A DNA stretch of 23,672 bases from an uncultured Victivallales bacterium (GCA_903834675.1 CAILKC010000432.1:1-23672); one strand, 5' to 3'. Positions 12,874-21,825 are shown, counted from the first letter of the stretch. The notes: a model not told the origin generated them from the sequence alone. Numbers and translations: made by a program.

Positions 12874-14859
12874 ATGGCACCCAACTCCACGGTGTTTGCG
12901 GTCCTTCTGGTCGGTTCCCTTGCGGTTTTCGCCTGGGGAGTCTTTCGCCGGGCGTCTCTGGTTGCTCTGGGCAAGAAGGACAACCGGCTCGACGCCATCG
13001 GCACGCGCGTCCGGGAGATGCTGTTCTACGCTTTCGGCCAGCGGCGCGTGCTTGCCAAGCCCTTTGGTATCAATCACTTCGTCATCTTCTGGTCCTTCAT
13101 CATCCTGGCCATTGCCAATACCGAATTCATCGTCCACGGGGTGTTTCGTGGCATCAGCCTTCGTCTGTTACCCGACCTTGTTTATCTCCCCCTGATTCTG
13201 GTGCTGGACATCGTGTCGTTGCTGGCCTTGGCGGCCGTGCTTGTGGCGCTGGTCCGCCGGGCGATTTCGCCCCCGTATCCCGAGGCCCGCACGGTCGAGG
13301 CCTTCTTCATTCTCGGTCTCATCGGCATCCTGATGTTGGCCTTTTTCGGGATCAATGCCGCCCGTATCCTCGGCGCCGAGGGGGGGGCTGGCGGCGCCGC
13401 GGCGAGCTGGATGCCCGTCTCGTCTCAGTTTGCAGGCACGTTCTCGAGGGCGTCGGCACAGAGCGTCCATGACCTCGCCTGGTGGGCTCATGCCATGGCG
13501 CTGCTTGCCTTCCTCTGTTACCTCCCGAACAGCAAGCATATGCACATTCTTACGGCGATCCCAAACTGCTTCTTCAAACGCCTTGACCGGCCCAATACCC
13601 AGCCACGCGAGGAGTTCACTGCCGGGGCGCAGTTCGGGGTGAATTCGCCGGAGCGCTTCACCTGGAAAGACCTGCTCGACTCCTTCTCCTGCACCGAATG
13701 CGGCCGCTGTCAGAACGTCTGCCCGGCGGGGTTGACCGGAAAGCCGCTGAACCCCCGCGCCGTCATCCACGAGATCAAGATGAATCTGCTGGAGAATGGC
13801 CCGGCTCTGAAGCGCGGTGCCGGAGCGGCAATACCGCTTATCGGTCCGGCGACGGAGGGAAATGTGGGCGAAGAAGCGATCTGGTCCTGCACCACCTGCG
13901 GCGCCTGCATGGAGGTGTGCCCGGTCTTTATCGAGCAGATGCCGAAGATCGTGCAGATGAGGCGACACCTGGTTGAGATGGAGGCCAAGTTCCCCGCTGA
14001 ACTCCTCAATCTCTTTGAGAACATGGAAAGCAGGAGCAACCCCTGGGGGATTGCCCCCTCCGAACGCGTCAAGTGGTGCTCCCAGCTGGAGGTCAAACCT
14101 TTCGAGCAGGGAAAGACAGAGTACCTCTTCTACGTCGGGTGCGCCGGTTCTTTCGACTCCCGTAACAAGCATGTGACTGTGGCACTGGCCCAGCTTCTTG
14201 ATAAGGCGGGGGTATCCTGGGGCATTCTCGGCAAGGACGAGAAGTGCTGCGGCGACAGTTTGCGGCGCCTGGGGAATGAGTACGTCTTTGAGCGGATGGC
14301 GAAGGAAAATGTGGAGGTGCTTCGGCAGCGCGGGGTGAAAAAGGTCATCACTCAGTGCCCCCATTGCTTCTCGACCCTGAAGAACGACTATCGCCAATAC
14401 GGACTTGAGCTCGAAGTGATTCATCACTCCGAACTGCTCCGGGATCTTATCAAGGACGGTAAGCTCAAGATCCGCCACCCCGCGTCAGGATTGGGGCAAA
14501 CCGTGATGCATGACTCCTGCTACCTGGGGCGGCACAACGGCGTCTACGATGCCCCGCGCCAGGCCATCGCCGCCGCGACCGGCTCGGCCCCCGCTGAGAT
14601 GGGAAGAACGAAAGCCGACGCCTTCTGCTGCGGCGCGGGCGGCGGGCGCATGTGGCTGGAAGAGCGCGAGGGCTCACGCATCAACGCGACCCGTGTCAAC
14701 GAAGCCCTGGAAACACGACCGAATACGATCTGCACGGCATGCCCATACTGCATGACCATGTTCGAGGACGGGTTGAAGGATGTGAATGCTGGCAGCGTCA
14801 AGGTGAGAGACATCGCCGAAGTGGTTGCGGAGGCGGTGTTGCGGAACGAGGCCCCGTAA
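12874..14859 (+). CDS. Membrane iron-sulfur (CCG-domain) oxidoreductase, ETF:menaquinone oxidoreductase (EMO)-like
   Basis: A 661-residue membrane protein. The first ~220 residues hold about five or six hydrophobic helices (near 5-22, 66-88, 100-128, 141-163, 203-218), resembling the NarI-like heme b/quinone domain. Two [4Fe-4S] motifs follow: CTECGRCQNVC (C273-C283) and CTTCGACMEVC (C339-C349). Then come two CCG modules, DEKCCGDSLRRLG (CC at 458-459) and AFCCGAGGGRMW (CC at 585-586), as in HdrB/D and GlpC. The ATG at 12874 has a GAGG ribosome binding site; an ATG at 12853 is in frame but poorly placed. This architecture next to etfBA matches the EMO proteins of Geobacter- and Syntrophomonas-type acyl-CoA oxidisers, which pass ETF electrons to menaquinone. 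The role here is inferred from that match. Confidence 0.9.
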   Translation: MAPNSTVFAVLLVGSLAVFAWGVFRRASLVALGKKDNRLDAIGTRVREMLFYAFGQRRVLAKPFGINHFVIFWSFIILAIANTEFIVHGVFRGISLRLLPDLVYLPLILVLDIVSLLALAAVLVALVRRAISPPYPEARTVEAFFILGLIGILMLAFFGINAARILGAEGGAGGAAASWMPVSSQFAGTFSRASAQSVHDLAWWAHAMALLAFLCYLPNSKHMHILTAIPNCFFKRLDRPNTQPREEFTAGAQFGVNSPERFTWKDLLDSFSCTECGRCQNVCPAGLTGKPLNPRAVIHEIKMNLLENGPALKRGAGAAIPLIGPATEGNVGEEAIWSCTTCGACMEVCPVFIEQMPKIVQMRRHLVEMEAKFPAELLNLFENMESRSNPWGIAPSERVKWCSQLEVKPFEQGKTEYLFYVGCAGSFDSRNKHVTVALAQLLDKAGVSWGILGKDEKCCGDSLRRLGNEYVFERMAKENVEVLRQRGVKKVITQCPHCFSTLKNDYRQYGLELEVIHHSELLRDLIKDGKLKIRHPASGLGQTVMHDSCYLGRHNGVYDAPRQAIAAATGSAPAEMGRTKADAFCCGAGGGRMWLEEREGSRINATRVNEALETRPNTICTACPYCMTMFEDGLKDVNAGSVKVRDIAEVVAEAVLRNEAP

Positions 14860-15045
14860 CCTGCGGCGGCTGTCGCTCCGCGAGCGCTCTACCGGTGGGG
14901 TCGCGCGCTGCTATGCGACCGCCTTGGCTTCGCCGAGCCTCGGGCTAGCGCCGCCTGTACCCACTCGCGGACCCCGAAGTCTCACCGGAATCCCTACCCG
15001 CTGCGGCGGGCCGAACCCCGGTTCTCACCCAAGCAGAAGCTGGGG

Positions 15046-15351
15046 CTACTTGAACAACCTGACGAACTTATCGAGCGTGGTGCGTTCGAGGCGCAGTATC
15101 TGCTCCAGTTCGCTGTGGTCCAACCAGACCCCCTTGCAGTGCGAACACTCGTCGATGGCGATGCCCTTGTAGTCGACGGTGAGCAGCTTCGAGCCGCACT
15201 TGGGACAGCACATATGGTGCAGTTCACCGAGACGATTGCGCTCCTCCGCCTCGAGCTTGGCGCGTTTCGCCTCTTCGGCCTTGGCCCGAAGCTCGAACTC
15301 GTGCCGGGCAACGTGCAGGTCTTCGGGATTTGCTGATGGGTGAGTGTCCAC
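15046..15351 (-). CDS. Small zinc-ribbon (zf-TFIIB type) protein
   Basis: A 101-residue protein. Residues ~15-45 form a highly charged helix (ELRAKAEEAKRAKLEAEERNR). The C-terminal half carries a TFIIB-like zinc ribbon: CPKCGSKL, then DYKGIAIDECSHCKGVWLD, giving two CxxC knuckles, and a helix (HSELEQILRLERTTLDKFV). This is the layout of the widespread uncharacterised zf-TFIIB family. Start codon is GTG at 15351, supported by GGAGG about 7 bases upstream. It is divergent from the glycosyltransferase gene, with 122 bases between them. A nucleic-acid or protein-binding role is possible; no specific function is known. Confidence 0.85.
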   Translation of the reverse strand: MDTHPSANPEDLHVARHEFELRAKAEEAKRAKLEAEERNRLGELHHMCCPKCGSKLLTVDYKGIAIDECSHCKGVWLDHSELEQILRLERTTLDKFVRLFK

Positions 15352-15473
15352 GATCTGCCTCCGTCTCCAAGTCAGGCGGTGATGCTGACACGTAACCAGC
15401 CGGATCGGTACTCTTTCAACCTAGCACCTCATCCCACAGGCGTCGCCGCGCCAGGGCACTATCTTATACCGCG

Positions 15474-16571
15474 ATGACTATCGAGCTGTACACACCTATC
15501 TTGTTGCCGCGCGAGCCGGGCCTGCGCCTGGACCCCGGTCGGCTGCCCTGGCGCAACGGGTTGCTCATCCGCGCCACCAACTGGCTCGGCGACGCCCTCA
15601 TGACCCTGCCCGCAGTCTACCGCCTGAGCCGCGTCGTGCCCGACCCGTGCGGCGTGTTCGTCATGTGCCCAGCCTTTATGCAACCGCTATGGGAGGCGGC
15701 GCCCTGGGTCTCGCAGGTCATCCCCATGTCCGGCTCGCGCAGCGGCATACAGGAACACCATAGGGTCCGCCAGTTGCGGCCAGGAGTGGCCGTGGTCCTG
15801 CCCAATTCCTTCGGGGCCGCCTGGGACGTGTTCCGTCGCGGGATTCCGATCCGCCTCGGCCGCAGCGGTCGCGGTCGAAGCCTGCTGCTGACCCACAGAC
15901 TGCCCGAGTGGCCGCGGGCAAGAGCGCGGGCCGACTGCCATCAGCTCTCGCGCTATCTTGAACTGGCTGCCGTATTCGGTGCGGCGGAAGCATCGGTGGA
16001 GTGCCCGCCTCTGGAGCTGCCGGACGCCGCGGTCCTGGCGGCGAAGGTCGGGGTGCAGGCTGACGTCGGCCCCTGGCTGGCTATCGCCCCGGGGGCCGCT
16101 TACGGGCTGGCCAAGCAGTGGCCGGTTGAGCACTTTACCGCGCTCGCCGACTGGTGGCAGCGTCGCGGCGGTAGGGTGGTGGTGGTGGGCACTGCCAAGG
16201 AACGCGCCGCGGGCGAGGCGATCCAGACGGCTCTGCCCGGCGTGCGGAACCTGGCCGGACTGACGGGGCTGCGCGAGCTGATGGCCGTACTCAAGGTCAC
16301 CGGCTTGGCGGTGACCAACGACAGCGGCGCCATGCACCTGGGCGCCGCGCTTGGCTGCCGTGGCGTGGCCGTCTTCGGCTCCACTGACGCGGTGGCGACC
16401 GGGCCTATTGGCGGTCGCTGGATCCTTCTCGCCGATCCGACGGACTGCGCGCCCTGCCTGAAGCGGAGTTGCGCGCGGGCCGACCGCCCCTATGAGTGCC
16501 TGCGTCGTATCGACCCTCCCACGGTCATCCGGGCCCTCGAATCCCTGCTGGCGCTGTCAGTGCAGCCGTGA
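15474..16571 (+). CDS. waaF: Glycosyltransferase family 9, ADP-heptose:LPS heptosyltransferase II-like
   Basis: A 365-residue GT9 enzyme. Seen in order: LLIRATNWLGDALMTLPAV (the N-terminal acceptor-side motif), LPNSFGAAWD with RRGIPIRLG, APGAAYGLAKQWP (ADP-heptose binding, Lys in WaaF-like context), VVVVGTAKE, NLAGLTGLRELMA, TNDSGAMHLGAALG and VAVFGSTDAVATGP. A Cys-rich tail follows (DCAPCLKRSCARA...YECLRRI) that is characteristic of WaaF. It would add a heptose to the lipopolysaccharide inner core at the inner face of the inner membrane. The ATG at 15474 has no ribosome binding site and lies just 3' of TATCTTATA, so the message may be leaderless. The exact acceptor is inferred from the family. 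Confidence 0.87.
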   Translation: MTIELYTPILLPREPGLRLDPGRLPWRNGLLIRATNWLGDALMTLPAVYRLSRVVPDPCGVFVMCPAFMQPLWEAAPWVSQVIPMSGSRSGIQEHHRVRQLRPGVAVVLPNSFGAAWDVFRRGIPIRLGRSGRGRSLLLTHRLPEWPRARARADCHQLSRYLELAAVFGAAEASVECPPLELPDAAVLAAKVGVQADVGPWLAIAPGAAYGLAKQWPVEHFTALADWWQRRGGRVVVVGTAKERAAGEAIQTALPGVRNLAGLTGLRELMAVLKVTGLAVTNDSGAMHLGAALGCRGVAVFGSTDAVATGPIGGRWILLADPTDCAPCLKRSCARADRPYECLRRIDPPTVIRALESLLALSVQP

Positions 16572-16594
16572 AGCAAGTGGCCCTCGGCGGCGCT

Positions 16595-16789
16595 CTAGTC
16601 CAACCCGAACAGCGCCTCCAGGCGCGCCACCTCGGCGCGGGTCTGCTCCTGCTCCTTCGCCGACAGTTTCTTCCCTGCCAGCTTCTTCTGCAGCGCCAAC
16701 AGGAGCATCTCCTCCCGGTGCCGGGCGCACCCCGCCGGCGGCGGCACGGTCGGGTTCGGGGGCTCGATCTTGGGGAACTCGGATCTCAT
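16595..16789 (-). CDS. Small conserved-looking hypothetical protein (64 aa)
   Basis: A 64-residue protein: a Pro-rich head (FPKIEPPNPTVPPPAGC) and then a charged amphipathic helix pair (HREEMLLLALQKKLAGKK, SAKEQEQTRAEVARLEALFG). The single cysteine (C21) and the helical character give no known domain. The start is strongly supported: AAGGAGGT on the minus strand (16803-16796) lies 6 bases before the ATG, one of the best ribosome binding sites in the window. It is convergent with the heptosyltransferase, whose stop is 23 bases away. It lies 154 bases downstream of the DUF255 gene on the same strand, so it may be on that transcript. Function unknown. Confidence 0.72.
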   Translation of the reverse strand: MRSEFPKIEPPNPTVPPPAGCARHREEMLLLALQKKLAGKKLSAKEQEQTRAEVARLEALFGLD

Positions 16790-16795
16790 CGAAAA

Positions 16796-16803
16796 ACCTC
16801 CTT
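16796..16803 (-). promoter_or_regulatory. Near-perfect Shine-Dalgarno for the 64-aa ORF
   Basis: AAGGAGGT on the minus strand, complementary to the anti-SD end of 16S rRNA, with a 6-base spacer to the ATG at 16789. It is what separates this small ORF from the many chance open frames in this GC-rich DNA. Confidence 0.75.
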
Positions 16804-16943
16804 GGCAGCCACCGTCTTGGGGATCGAGATCAGCGTGACCTTACGGAACTCCATCTGGGCGCCTGCCGAACCAGAGCGCTGCGCTAAGCCATCGCACCCA
16901 GAGGCCCCGCCTACCGCCACGCCCCCCGGCAGGGTCTCTGCTC

Positions 16944-19241
16944 CTATCTCCCGCGGGCGTCGAGCTGGCGCCCAAGTTCAGCCGCCGCGGTGATGGGTGG
17001 CTGACAGGCGTAGTTCTCGCAGAGGTAGGCGGTGGCCTGGCCAGCGCTGGGCTTGACCTCGCGGATGAACTCCAGCCGTTGGGCCAGCTCCTGCTGCCCC
17101 GCGCCGCCATCGGCAAGAAGCAGTACCCGGTTGGGAACGAAACGATCGTACACCGCGCGAAGCAGTGCCTGCGTGTCAGGCGCATCCGGCTGCCCGGCAA
17201 TGACGATCTGTCGCGGCGTGTCCAGGAAGAAGCCGTAGGCTACAAGCATCTGCGGCATAGCGTGCGGCGCCTGCTCAAGCCGCGATCCGAAGGCCGTGAA
17301 TATCCTCTCGGCCCGCTCCCGGTATCCTGGGTTGTCCGTCATCTGCGAGAGTCGCAGCAGGTTCAGCGCGGCGACGGCGTTGGCTGACGGTTCGGCGCCA
17401 TCGTCACCATCCTTCAACCTCAGAATCATGCTGCTATCCTGGCCAGAGGTGCTGAAGTAGGCCCCCTGCGCCTCGTCCCAGAAGTTGGCGTTCTGCCGCT
17501 CTTGCAGGCGCAGCGCCCAGCCCAGCCAATGCACCTCGAAAGACGTTTCATACAGGTCCAGCAACCCCTGGATGAGGAAGGCGTAGTCATCGGCAAAGCC
17601 GTCGATGGCTGCCACGCCGACGCGGCAGCGGCGCCGGAGTGTGCCCGTTTGCGGGTCATAGAGCCGCGCCTCGATAAAGCGCGCCGCCCGTTGCGCCGCC
17701 GTGCGATAGCCCGGCTCGTCCAGGGCCTGTGCGGCGCGGGCACAGGCAGAGATCATGAGCCCGTTCCAGCCGGTGAGCGTCTTGTCGTCACGCTGCGGGC
17801 GCGGGCGCCGCGAACGTAGCGCCAGCAGGTCGGCGCGGCCGCGCTGCAATAACTCGCGGATGCGCTCCGGACTCTGGCCAAACTGAGCCGCAGTTTCTTC
17901 GGGGGAATGCCGCACGATCAGAATGTTGGCCCCCACAAACTCGCCATGGGGGTCCGCGGGCGCGTTACCATTCTTTTCCACGCCATAGGCGTAGCCAAAG
18001 ACCGCCGCCGCCTCCGCGCCGAGCGTCGCCGCGATGTCCGCCTGGGTCCAGACGTAGAAGGCGCCTTCGCCGTGTTTGGCTGGATTCGTCGGCAGAGGAC
18101 TATCGGCGTCTTCGGCGGAATAGAACTGGCCCTCTGGACCGGTCATGTCGCGCCGTACATAGTCGAGCGTATCACGGGCTACCGCGGCGTAGAGCGGGTC
18201 GCGCGTGAGCTGGTATGCTTCAAGATACGAGCAGACCATTTGGGCCTGGTCGTAAAGCATCTTCTCGAAATGGGGCACGTGCCAGAAGGTGTCGACGCTG
18301 TAGCGGTGGAAGCCACCACCGAGTTGATCGTGCAGGCCACCGGCAGCCATCTTGCGCAGAGTGAACAGGGGCATCTCCAGCGCCAGAGGCGTGCCGGTCC
18401 GAGCGTAGTAGCGCAGCACGAAATTCAACACGACAGGCCGGGGGAACTTCGGCGCCCCGCCGAAACCGCCGTCGTTCGGGTCGTAGCTGGAGGCAAACTG
18501 GCGATAGGCGGCTTCCAAAGAAGCGCGTCCAGGCGGCGCGGTACGAGAGGCAGACTGGGCCAGGTTGAACTGCCGCAACTGCTGCGTGGCGTTGTCTGCC
18601 GTTGCCAGGATCGGCTCCCGCCGTTGCGTCCAGGACGCGGCAATGCCCCGCAGCAGCGCCTTGAACCCCGGGCGCCCCCAGCGCTCGTCGGGCGGGTAGT
18701 AGGTGCCTCCGAAGAAGGGCTTGAGGTCGGGCGTCAGCCAGACGCTCAGCGGCCAGCCGCCACTCCCGGTGGTCGCTTGCACATAGGCCATGTAGACGCG
18801 GTCCACGTCCGGACGTTCTTCCCGGTCTACCTTGATGGCCACGAAGTGCTCGTTGAGAACCCGCGCTACACTCGCGTCCTGGAATGACTCGCGCGCCATG
18901 ACGTGGCACCAATGGCAGGTCGAATAGCCGATCGACAGAAAAATCGGCTTGTTCTCCCGCCGCGCCTTCGCAAACGCTTCCTCGCCCCACGGGTACCACT
19001 GCACCGGCTGGTGGGCGTGTTGCAGCAGGTAGGGACTCAGCTCATGGATCAGGGCGTTGGATTTCATGAATACTCTCTTGGGCAAGGCGCTTGCGGCAAC
19101 AGGTTCCGACATCGGGGCCTCGCGTCCAGAGCCACGGATCACCATCGCGGTCATGGCGACGACAGCCCCCAGGCCGCCGAGCAACGCCAGGCGGAAAGCC
19201 GTAGCGACCAGGCGTTCACGTGTGCCCTGACCCTCGTTCAT
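16944..19241 (-). CDS. Membrane-anchored DUF255 thioredoxin-fold protein (YyaL/SPATA20 family)
   Basis: A 765-residue protein. Residues ~14-37 are a hydrophobic segment ([20 protein letters not shown]), probably an uncleaved signal anchor. The DUF255 thioredoxin-like domain follows: [21 protein letters not shown] (69-89) and the CxxC motif STCHWCHVM (C109, C112), then [11 protein letters not shown] and [12 protein letters not shown]. The remainder (to 765) is the (alpha/alpha)6 barrel related to N-acylglucosamine 2-epimerase ([35 protein letters not shown]). Start ATG 19241 has AAGGTG 8 bases upstream. An internal ATG at 19067 begins exactly where cytoplasmic homologues begin, so a shorter form is possible. 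Biochemical function of this widely conserved family is not established. The anchor would place the CxxC domain outside the cytoplasm. Confidence 0.88.
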   Translation of the reverse strand: MNEGQGTRERLVATAFRLALLGGLGAVVAMTAMVIRGSGREAPMSEPVAASALPKRVFMKSNALIHELSPYLLQHAHQPVQWYPWGEEAFAKARRENKPIFLSIGYSTCHWCHVMARESFQDASVARVLNEHFVAIKVDREERPDVDRVYMAYVQATTGSGGWPLSVWLTPDLKPFFGGTYYPPDERWGRPGFKALLRGIAASWTQRREPILATADNATQQLRQFNLAQSASRTAPPGRASLEAAYRQFASSYDPNDGGFGGAPKFPRPVVLNFVLRYYARTGTPLALEMPLFTLRKMAAGGLHDQLGGGFHRYSVDTFWHVPHFEKMLYDQAQMVCSYLEAYQLTRDPLYAAVARDTLDYVRRDMTGPEGQFYSAEDADSPLPTNPAKHGEGAFYVWTQADIAATLGAEAAAVFGYAYGVEKNGNAPADPHGEFVGANILIVRHSPEETAAQFGQSPERIRELLQRGRADLLALRSRRPRPQRDDKTLTGWNGLMISACARAAQALDEPGYRTAAQRAARFIEARLYDPQTGTLRRRCRVGVAAIDGFADDYAFLIQGLLDLYETSFEVHWLGWALRLQERQNANFWDEAQGAYFSTSGQDSSMILRLKDGDDGAEPSANAVAALNLLRLSQMTDNPGYRERAERIFTAFGSRLEQAPHAMPQMLVAYGFFLDTPRQIVIAGQPDAPDTQALLRAVYDRFVPNRVLLLADGGAGQQELAQRLEFIREVKPSAGQATAYLCENYACQPPITAAAELGRQLDARGR

Positions 19242-19444
19242 GCCCACAACACCTTACTCTTGCTTGGCGGCGTCTGCCGGTGGGATGGCGCCACATTCGC
19301 GCTGCCGAGCCAGCTTGATCGCGGCAGCGCGGGAACGGGCAGGGCGGCTGGGTTTCCCGCGCTCCGCGAGCCCGTGCGCCAGGCAATCCGGTCGGGACCG
19401 CGGCAGGTTACCACGGAGCCGCAGAACCTGCGCCGGACGGGGGC

Positions 19445-20293
19445 TCAGATCTCGACGGTACCCTCGAAGGCGAAGGCGGCCGGACCCTCCATGAAGACGT
19501 GGTTGCTCTCGGCCCAGGTGATGCGCAGATCGCCGCCCAGGAGATGCACCACCACGTCGCGGTCAGTCAGGCCGTTGAGCGCGCAGGCCACGCCGACGGC
19601 GCTGGCGCCGGTGCCACAAGCCTGGGTCTCGCCTGAGCCACGCTCCCACACCCGCATGCGGACAGCGCGCCGCGACAGCACCTGAACAAACTCGACGTTG
19701 ACGCGCTGGGGGAACAGTGGATGCAGCTCGAGTTCGGGTCCGTCGCACCGCACCTGCTCGTCGGTGATGGCAGCGACGCAGATCACGGCGTGTGGGTTAC
19801 CCATGGAGACTGCGGTGAACTCGTAGCGCCGCCCACTACCGAGCGTCACCGCTTCACGGACGACCGGGTTGCGGGGGGAGGCCACGGGAATATCAGGGCC
19901 ATTGAGGATGGGCTCTCCCATGTCCACTCGGGCACTCTGGAGCACGCCTCCAACCACGGTCAGCGCCAGGCTTAAGATGCCACGGCCGGTACGGATGCGG
20001 AGCGTCTCCCGGCGCGTGTAACCCCGGTCGTAGACGTACTTGGCGACGCAGCGGATGGCGTTGCCGCACATCTGCGCCTCGGACCCGTCGGCGTTGAACA
20101 TGCGCATGCGAAAATCCGCTTCGGCATCCGGCAGGATCAACACGATGCCGTCGCCGCCGATGCCGGTGTGCCGGTCACTGAGGCGGGGCGCCACCCGTGC
20201 TGGCTCAGCCACCAGCTCCGGGTTGCGGAGGCAGTCGAAGTAGACATAGTCATTGCCAAGACCGTGCATCTTGGTGAACGGAATGGTCGCCAT
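19445..20293 (-). CDS. dapF: Diaminopimelate epimerase
   Basis: A 282-residue PLP-independent racemase that interconverts LL- and meso-diaminopimelate, the last step before lysine and the supplier of the peptidoglycan cross-linking residue. The N-terminus FTKMHGLGNDYVYFD is diagnostic. Both catalytic cysteines are present: C76 in MCGNAIRC and C226 in ACGTGASA. GGDGIVLI and FNADGSEAQ complete the first half-site; SMGNPHAV and RVWERGSGET complete the second. Length is normal (family about 275). The ATG at 20293 has GAGGG 8 bases upstream. It follows lysA by 33 bases on the same strand, so the two are co-transcribed. Confidence 0.97.
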   Translation of the reverse strand: MATIPFTKMHGLGNDYVYFDCLRNPELVAEPARVAPRLSDRHTGIGGDGIVLILPDAEADFRMRMFNADGSEAQMCGNAIRCVAKYVYDRGYTRRETLRIRTGRGILSLALTVVGGVLQSARVDMGEPILNGPDIPVASPRNPVVREAVTLGSGRRYEFTAVSMGNPHAVICVAAITDEQVRCDGPELELHPLFPQRVNVEFVQVLSRRAVRMRVWERGSGETQACGTGASAVGVACALNGLTDRDVVVHLLGGDLRITWAESNHVFMEGPAAFAFEGTVEI

Positions 20294-20326
20294 GGGGTGT
20301 GCCCTCGTCTACCGGTGCAGCCCGCT

Positions 20327-21544
20327 TCAGACGCTCTCACTCAGAATCTGTTCCACCATCTGCTCATTGGACAGAGCTCTGCGGGCCAGGTTGAGGTGCC
20401 CGGCGCGGACTCGTATCTCGGTGGGCATGGGCCGCAGATTGTAGATGCCGCCCATGCTATAGCAGTAGGCGCCCGCGTTCTGGATGTCCAGCAGGTCGCC
20501 CTCGCGAATCTCCGGCAGCTCGCGCAGCTCCGCAAAACGGTCGCCGGTCTCGCAGATGTTGCCGCAAACGTCGTAAAGGCGCGTCGGCCCCTGCGGATGA
20601 CTCAAGTTCACAATCTGGTGGTAGGCATTGTACAGCATCGGCCGGATCAGTTGCGGAAAGCCAGAATTGCAGCCCGCGATAAGTCGGCCACGATTATCCT
20701 TCAGGGTGTTCACCTCCACCACTAGATGACCACACTCGGCCACGATGCACTTGCCGGGCTCGAAGCGCATCTCCAACTCCCGACCGTAGCCCGTGCAAAA
20801 CCCCCGGAACAGCCGCGCAATCTCGGCGCCCATGGCCCGGTAGTCCACCCGCTTCTCGTCGGGCCGGTAAGGGACTTTGAAGCCGCCACCGAAGTCCAGG
20901 AACTCCAGGTGCGGGAAGCGTTCAGGCGTGGCCAGGGACATCAGGTTGGCCATGCTCTGGTAGACGGAAGCCTCCTGGGTAAGTCCCGATCCGGTGTGCT
21001 CGTGCAGACCGACCACCGTCAGGCGGTAACGCGCTGCGAGCGCCACAACCTGGCCCACATCCTGCATCAGAATGCCGAACTTGGTGGCCGGTCCGGCCGT
21101 GGCCGTCGAGGCGGTCTCACCGTCCACCACATCGGGATTGAAGCGCACGCAGACACGCGACCCGGGGAACTCACGACCGAACTTCTCCAGGCGGGACAAT
21201 TCGCCGATGTTCATCAGCACGCCGCTGCGCTGGACGTCCCGCACCTCGGCGTCGGTCATGCTGTTGGCGGTGTAGAGGATGCGGTCCGCCGGGTAGCCCA
21301 GGCGCTGGGCCAGGAGAACCTCGCCCGGACTTACCGTGTCCAGCGCGGCTCCGGCTTCATGCAGCGTGCGCAGCAGCGCCACGCTGTAGTTCGCCTTCAT
21401 GGCGTAGAAAATGCGCAGCTTCGGCCAGTTGATGAACTCGTGCAGTTCGCGGTAGCGCTGCAACATCAGGTCAGCGTCATAGACGAACAGCGGCGTGCCG
21501 TATTCCCGGGCCGCCCGCAGCAGAATGTCCGCACTCAGTGCCAT
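20327..21544 (-). CDS. lysA: Diaminopimelate decarboxylase
   Basis: A 405-residue PLP enzyme of the alanine-racemase-like fold III decarboxylases, converting meso-diaminopimelate to L-lysine. PLP lysine K50 is in FYAMKANYS. HEHTGSG (181-187), the GGGF phosphate-binding loop (219-222), EPGK (262-265), the CGNICETGD active-site block (327-335) and AGAYCYSMGG (358-366) are all present, so it should be active. The segment at 181-187 has GSG where most LysA proteins have GSQ, suggesting a divergent clade. Ornithine- or carboxynorspermidine-type substrates are less likely given dapF next door. ATG 21544 has GGAGGTGAGG immediately upstream; longer frames to the left of it are not supported. First gene of lysA-dapF. 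Confidence 0.94.
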   Translation of the reverse strand: MALSADILLRAAREYGTPLFVYDADLMLQRYRELHEFINWPKLRIFYAMKANYSVALLRTLHEAGAALDTVSPGEVLLAQRLGYPADRILYTANSMTDAEVRDVQRSGVLMNIGELSRLEKFGREFPGSRVCVRFNPDVVDGETASTATAGPATKFGILMQDVGQVVALAARYRLTVVGLHEHTGSGLTQEASVYQSMANLMSLATPERFPHLEFLDFGGGFKVPYRPDEKRVDYRAMGAEIARLFRGFCTGYGRELEMRFEPGKCIVAECGHLVVEVNTLKDNRGRLIAGCNSGFPQLIRPMLYNAYHQIVNLSHPQGPTRLYDVCGNICETGDRFAELRELPEIREGDLLDIQNAGAYCYSMGGIYNLRPMPTEIRVRAGHLNLARRALSNEQMVEQILSESV

Positions 21545-21673
21545 CGTCGCCTCACCTCCGCAGCTGGTCACCACCAACGCATCGTCGGAAGTCAAACCTA
21601 AGCCTCGACCGGCGGAAATCAACCGTGCGGGCAGCAGCGCCAGGGCTCCAAGAAAGAGCCCCCCGCTAAATCT

Positions 21674-21687
21674 GGCAGACGTCTGCC
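21674..21687. promoter_or_regulatory. Perfect 14-bp palindrome, candidate operator
   Basis: GGCAGAC and GTCTGCC abut without a spacer and form an exact dyad. It lies 130 bases upstream of the lysA start and about 216 bases upstream of the prepilin start. Location and symmetry suit a dimeric regulator, but no regulator gene is nearby and a chance occurrence is possible. Confidence 0.35.
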
Positions 21688-21795
21688 CCGACCCCGCTTG
21701 CCTCCCTGGAGCCCGCGATGCCCAGCCCGTTCCGGGCGGGTTCGCGGTATCCCCCGAGCCGACTTTACCCATGGTCATTCTTACCTCTGTGAGTA

Positions 21796-21825
21796 TTGCG
21801 GAAAAGGGCACTAGCGTTGTATCTT
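21796..21825 (+). promoter_or_regulatory. Candidate sigma-70-like promoter of the prepilin gene
   Basis: TTGCGG (21796-21801), an 18-base spacer, then TATCTT (21820-21825), about 77 bases upstream of the ATG at 21903. The same TATCTTAT string precedes the heptosyltransferase start. Matches to the E. coli consensus are partial, so this is only a candidate. Confidence 0.3.

Noticed and set aside
13168..14478. Minus-strand frame of 436 codons inside the EMO-like gene
   Set aside because: It lies opposite well-conserved iron-sulfur and CCG motifs and has no recognisable features of its own.
10483..14859. Classical electron-bifurcating EtfAB-Bcd complex
   Set aside because: There is no acyl-CoA dehydrogenase gene beside it, and the membrane CCG protein points to quinone reduction. 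The beta-subunit nucleotide could not be judged from sequence alone.
17907..18887. Plus-strand frame of 326 codons inside the DUF255 gene
   Set aside because: Antisense shadow of a strongly supported gene; composition is Arg/Gly/Val-rich with no motifs.
20726..21601. Plus-strand frame of 291 codons opposite lysA
   Set aside because: Antisense to conserved decarboxylase motifs; no ribosome binding site or domain.
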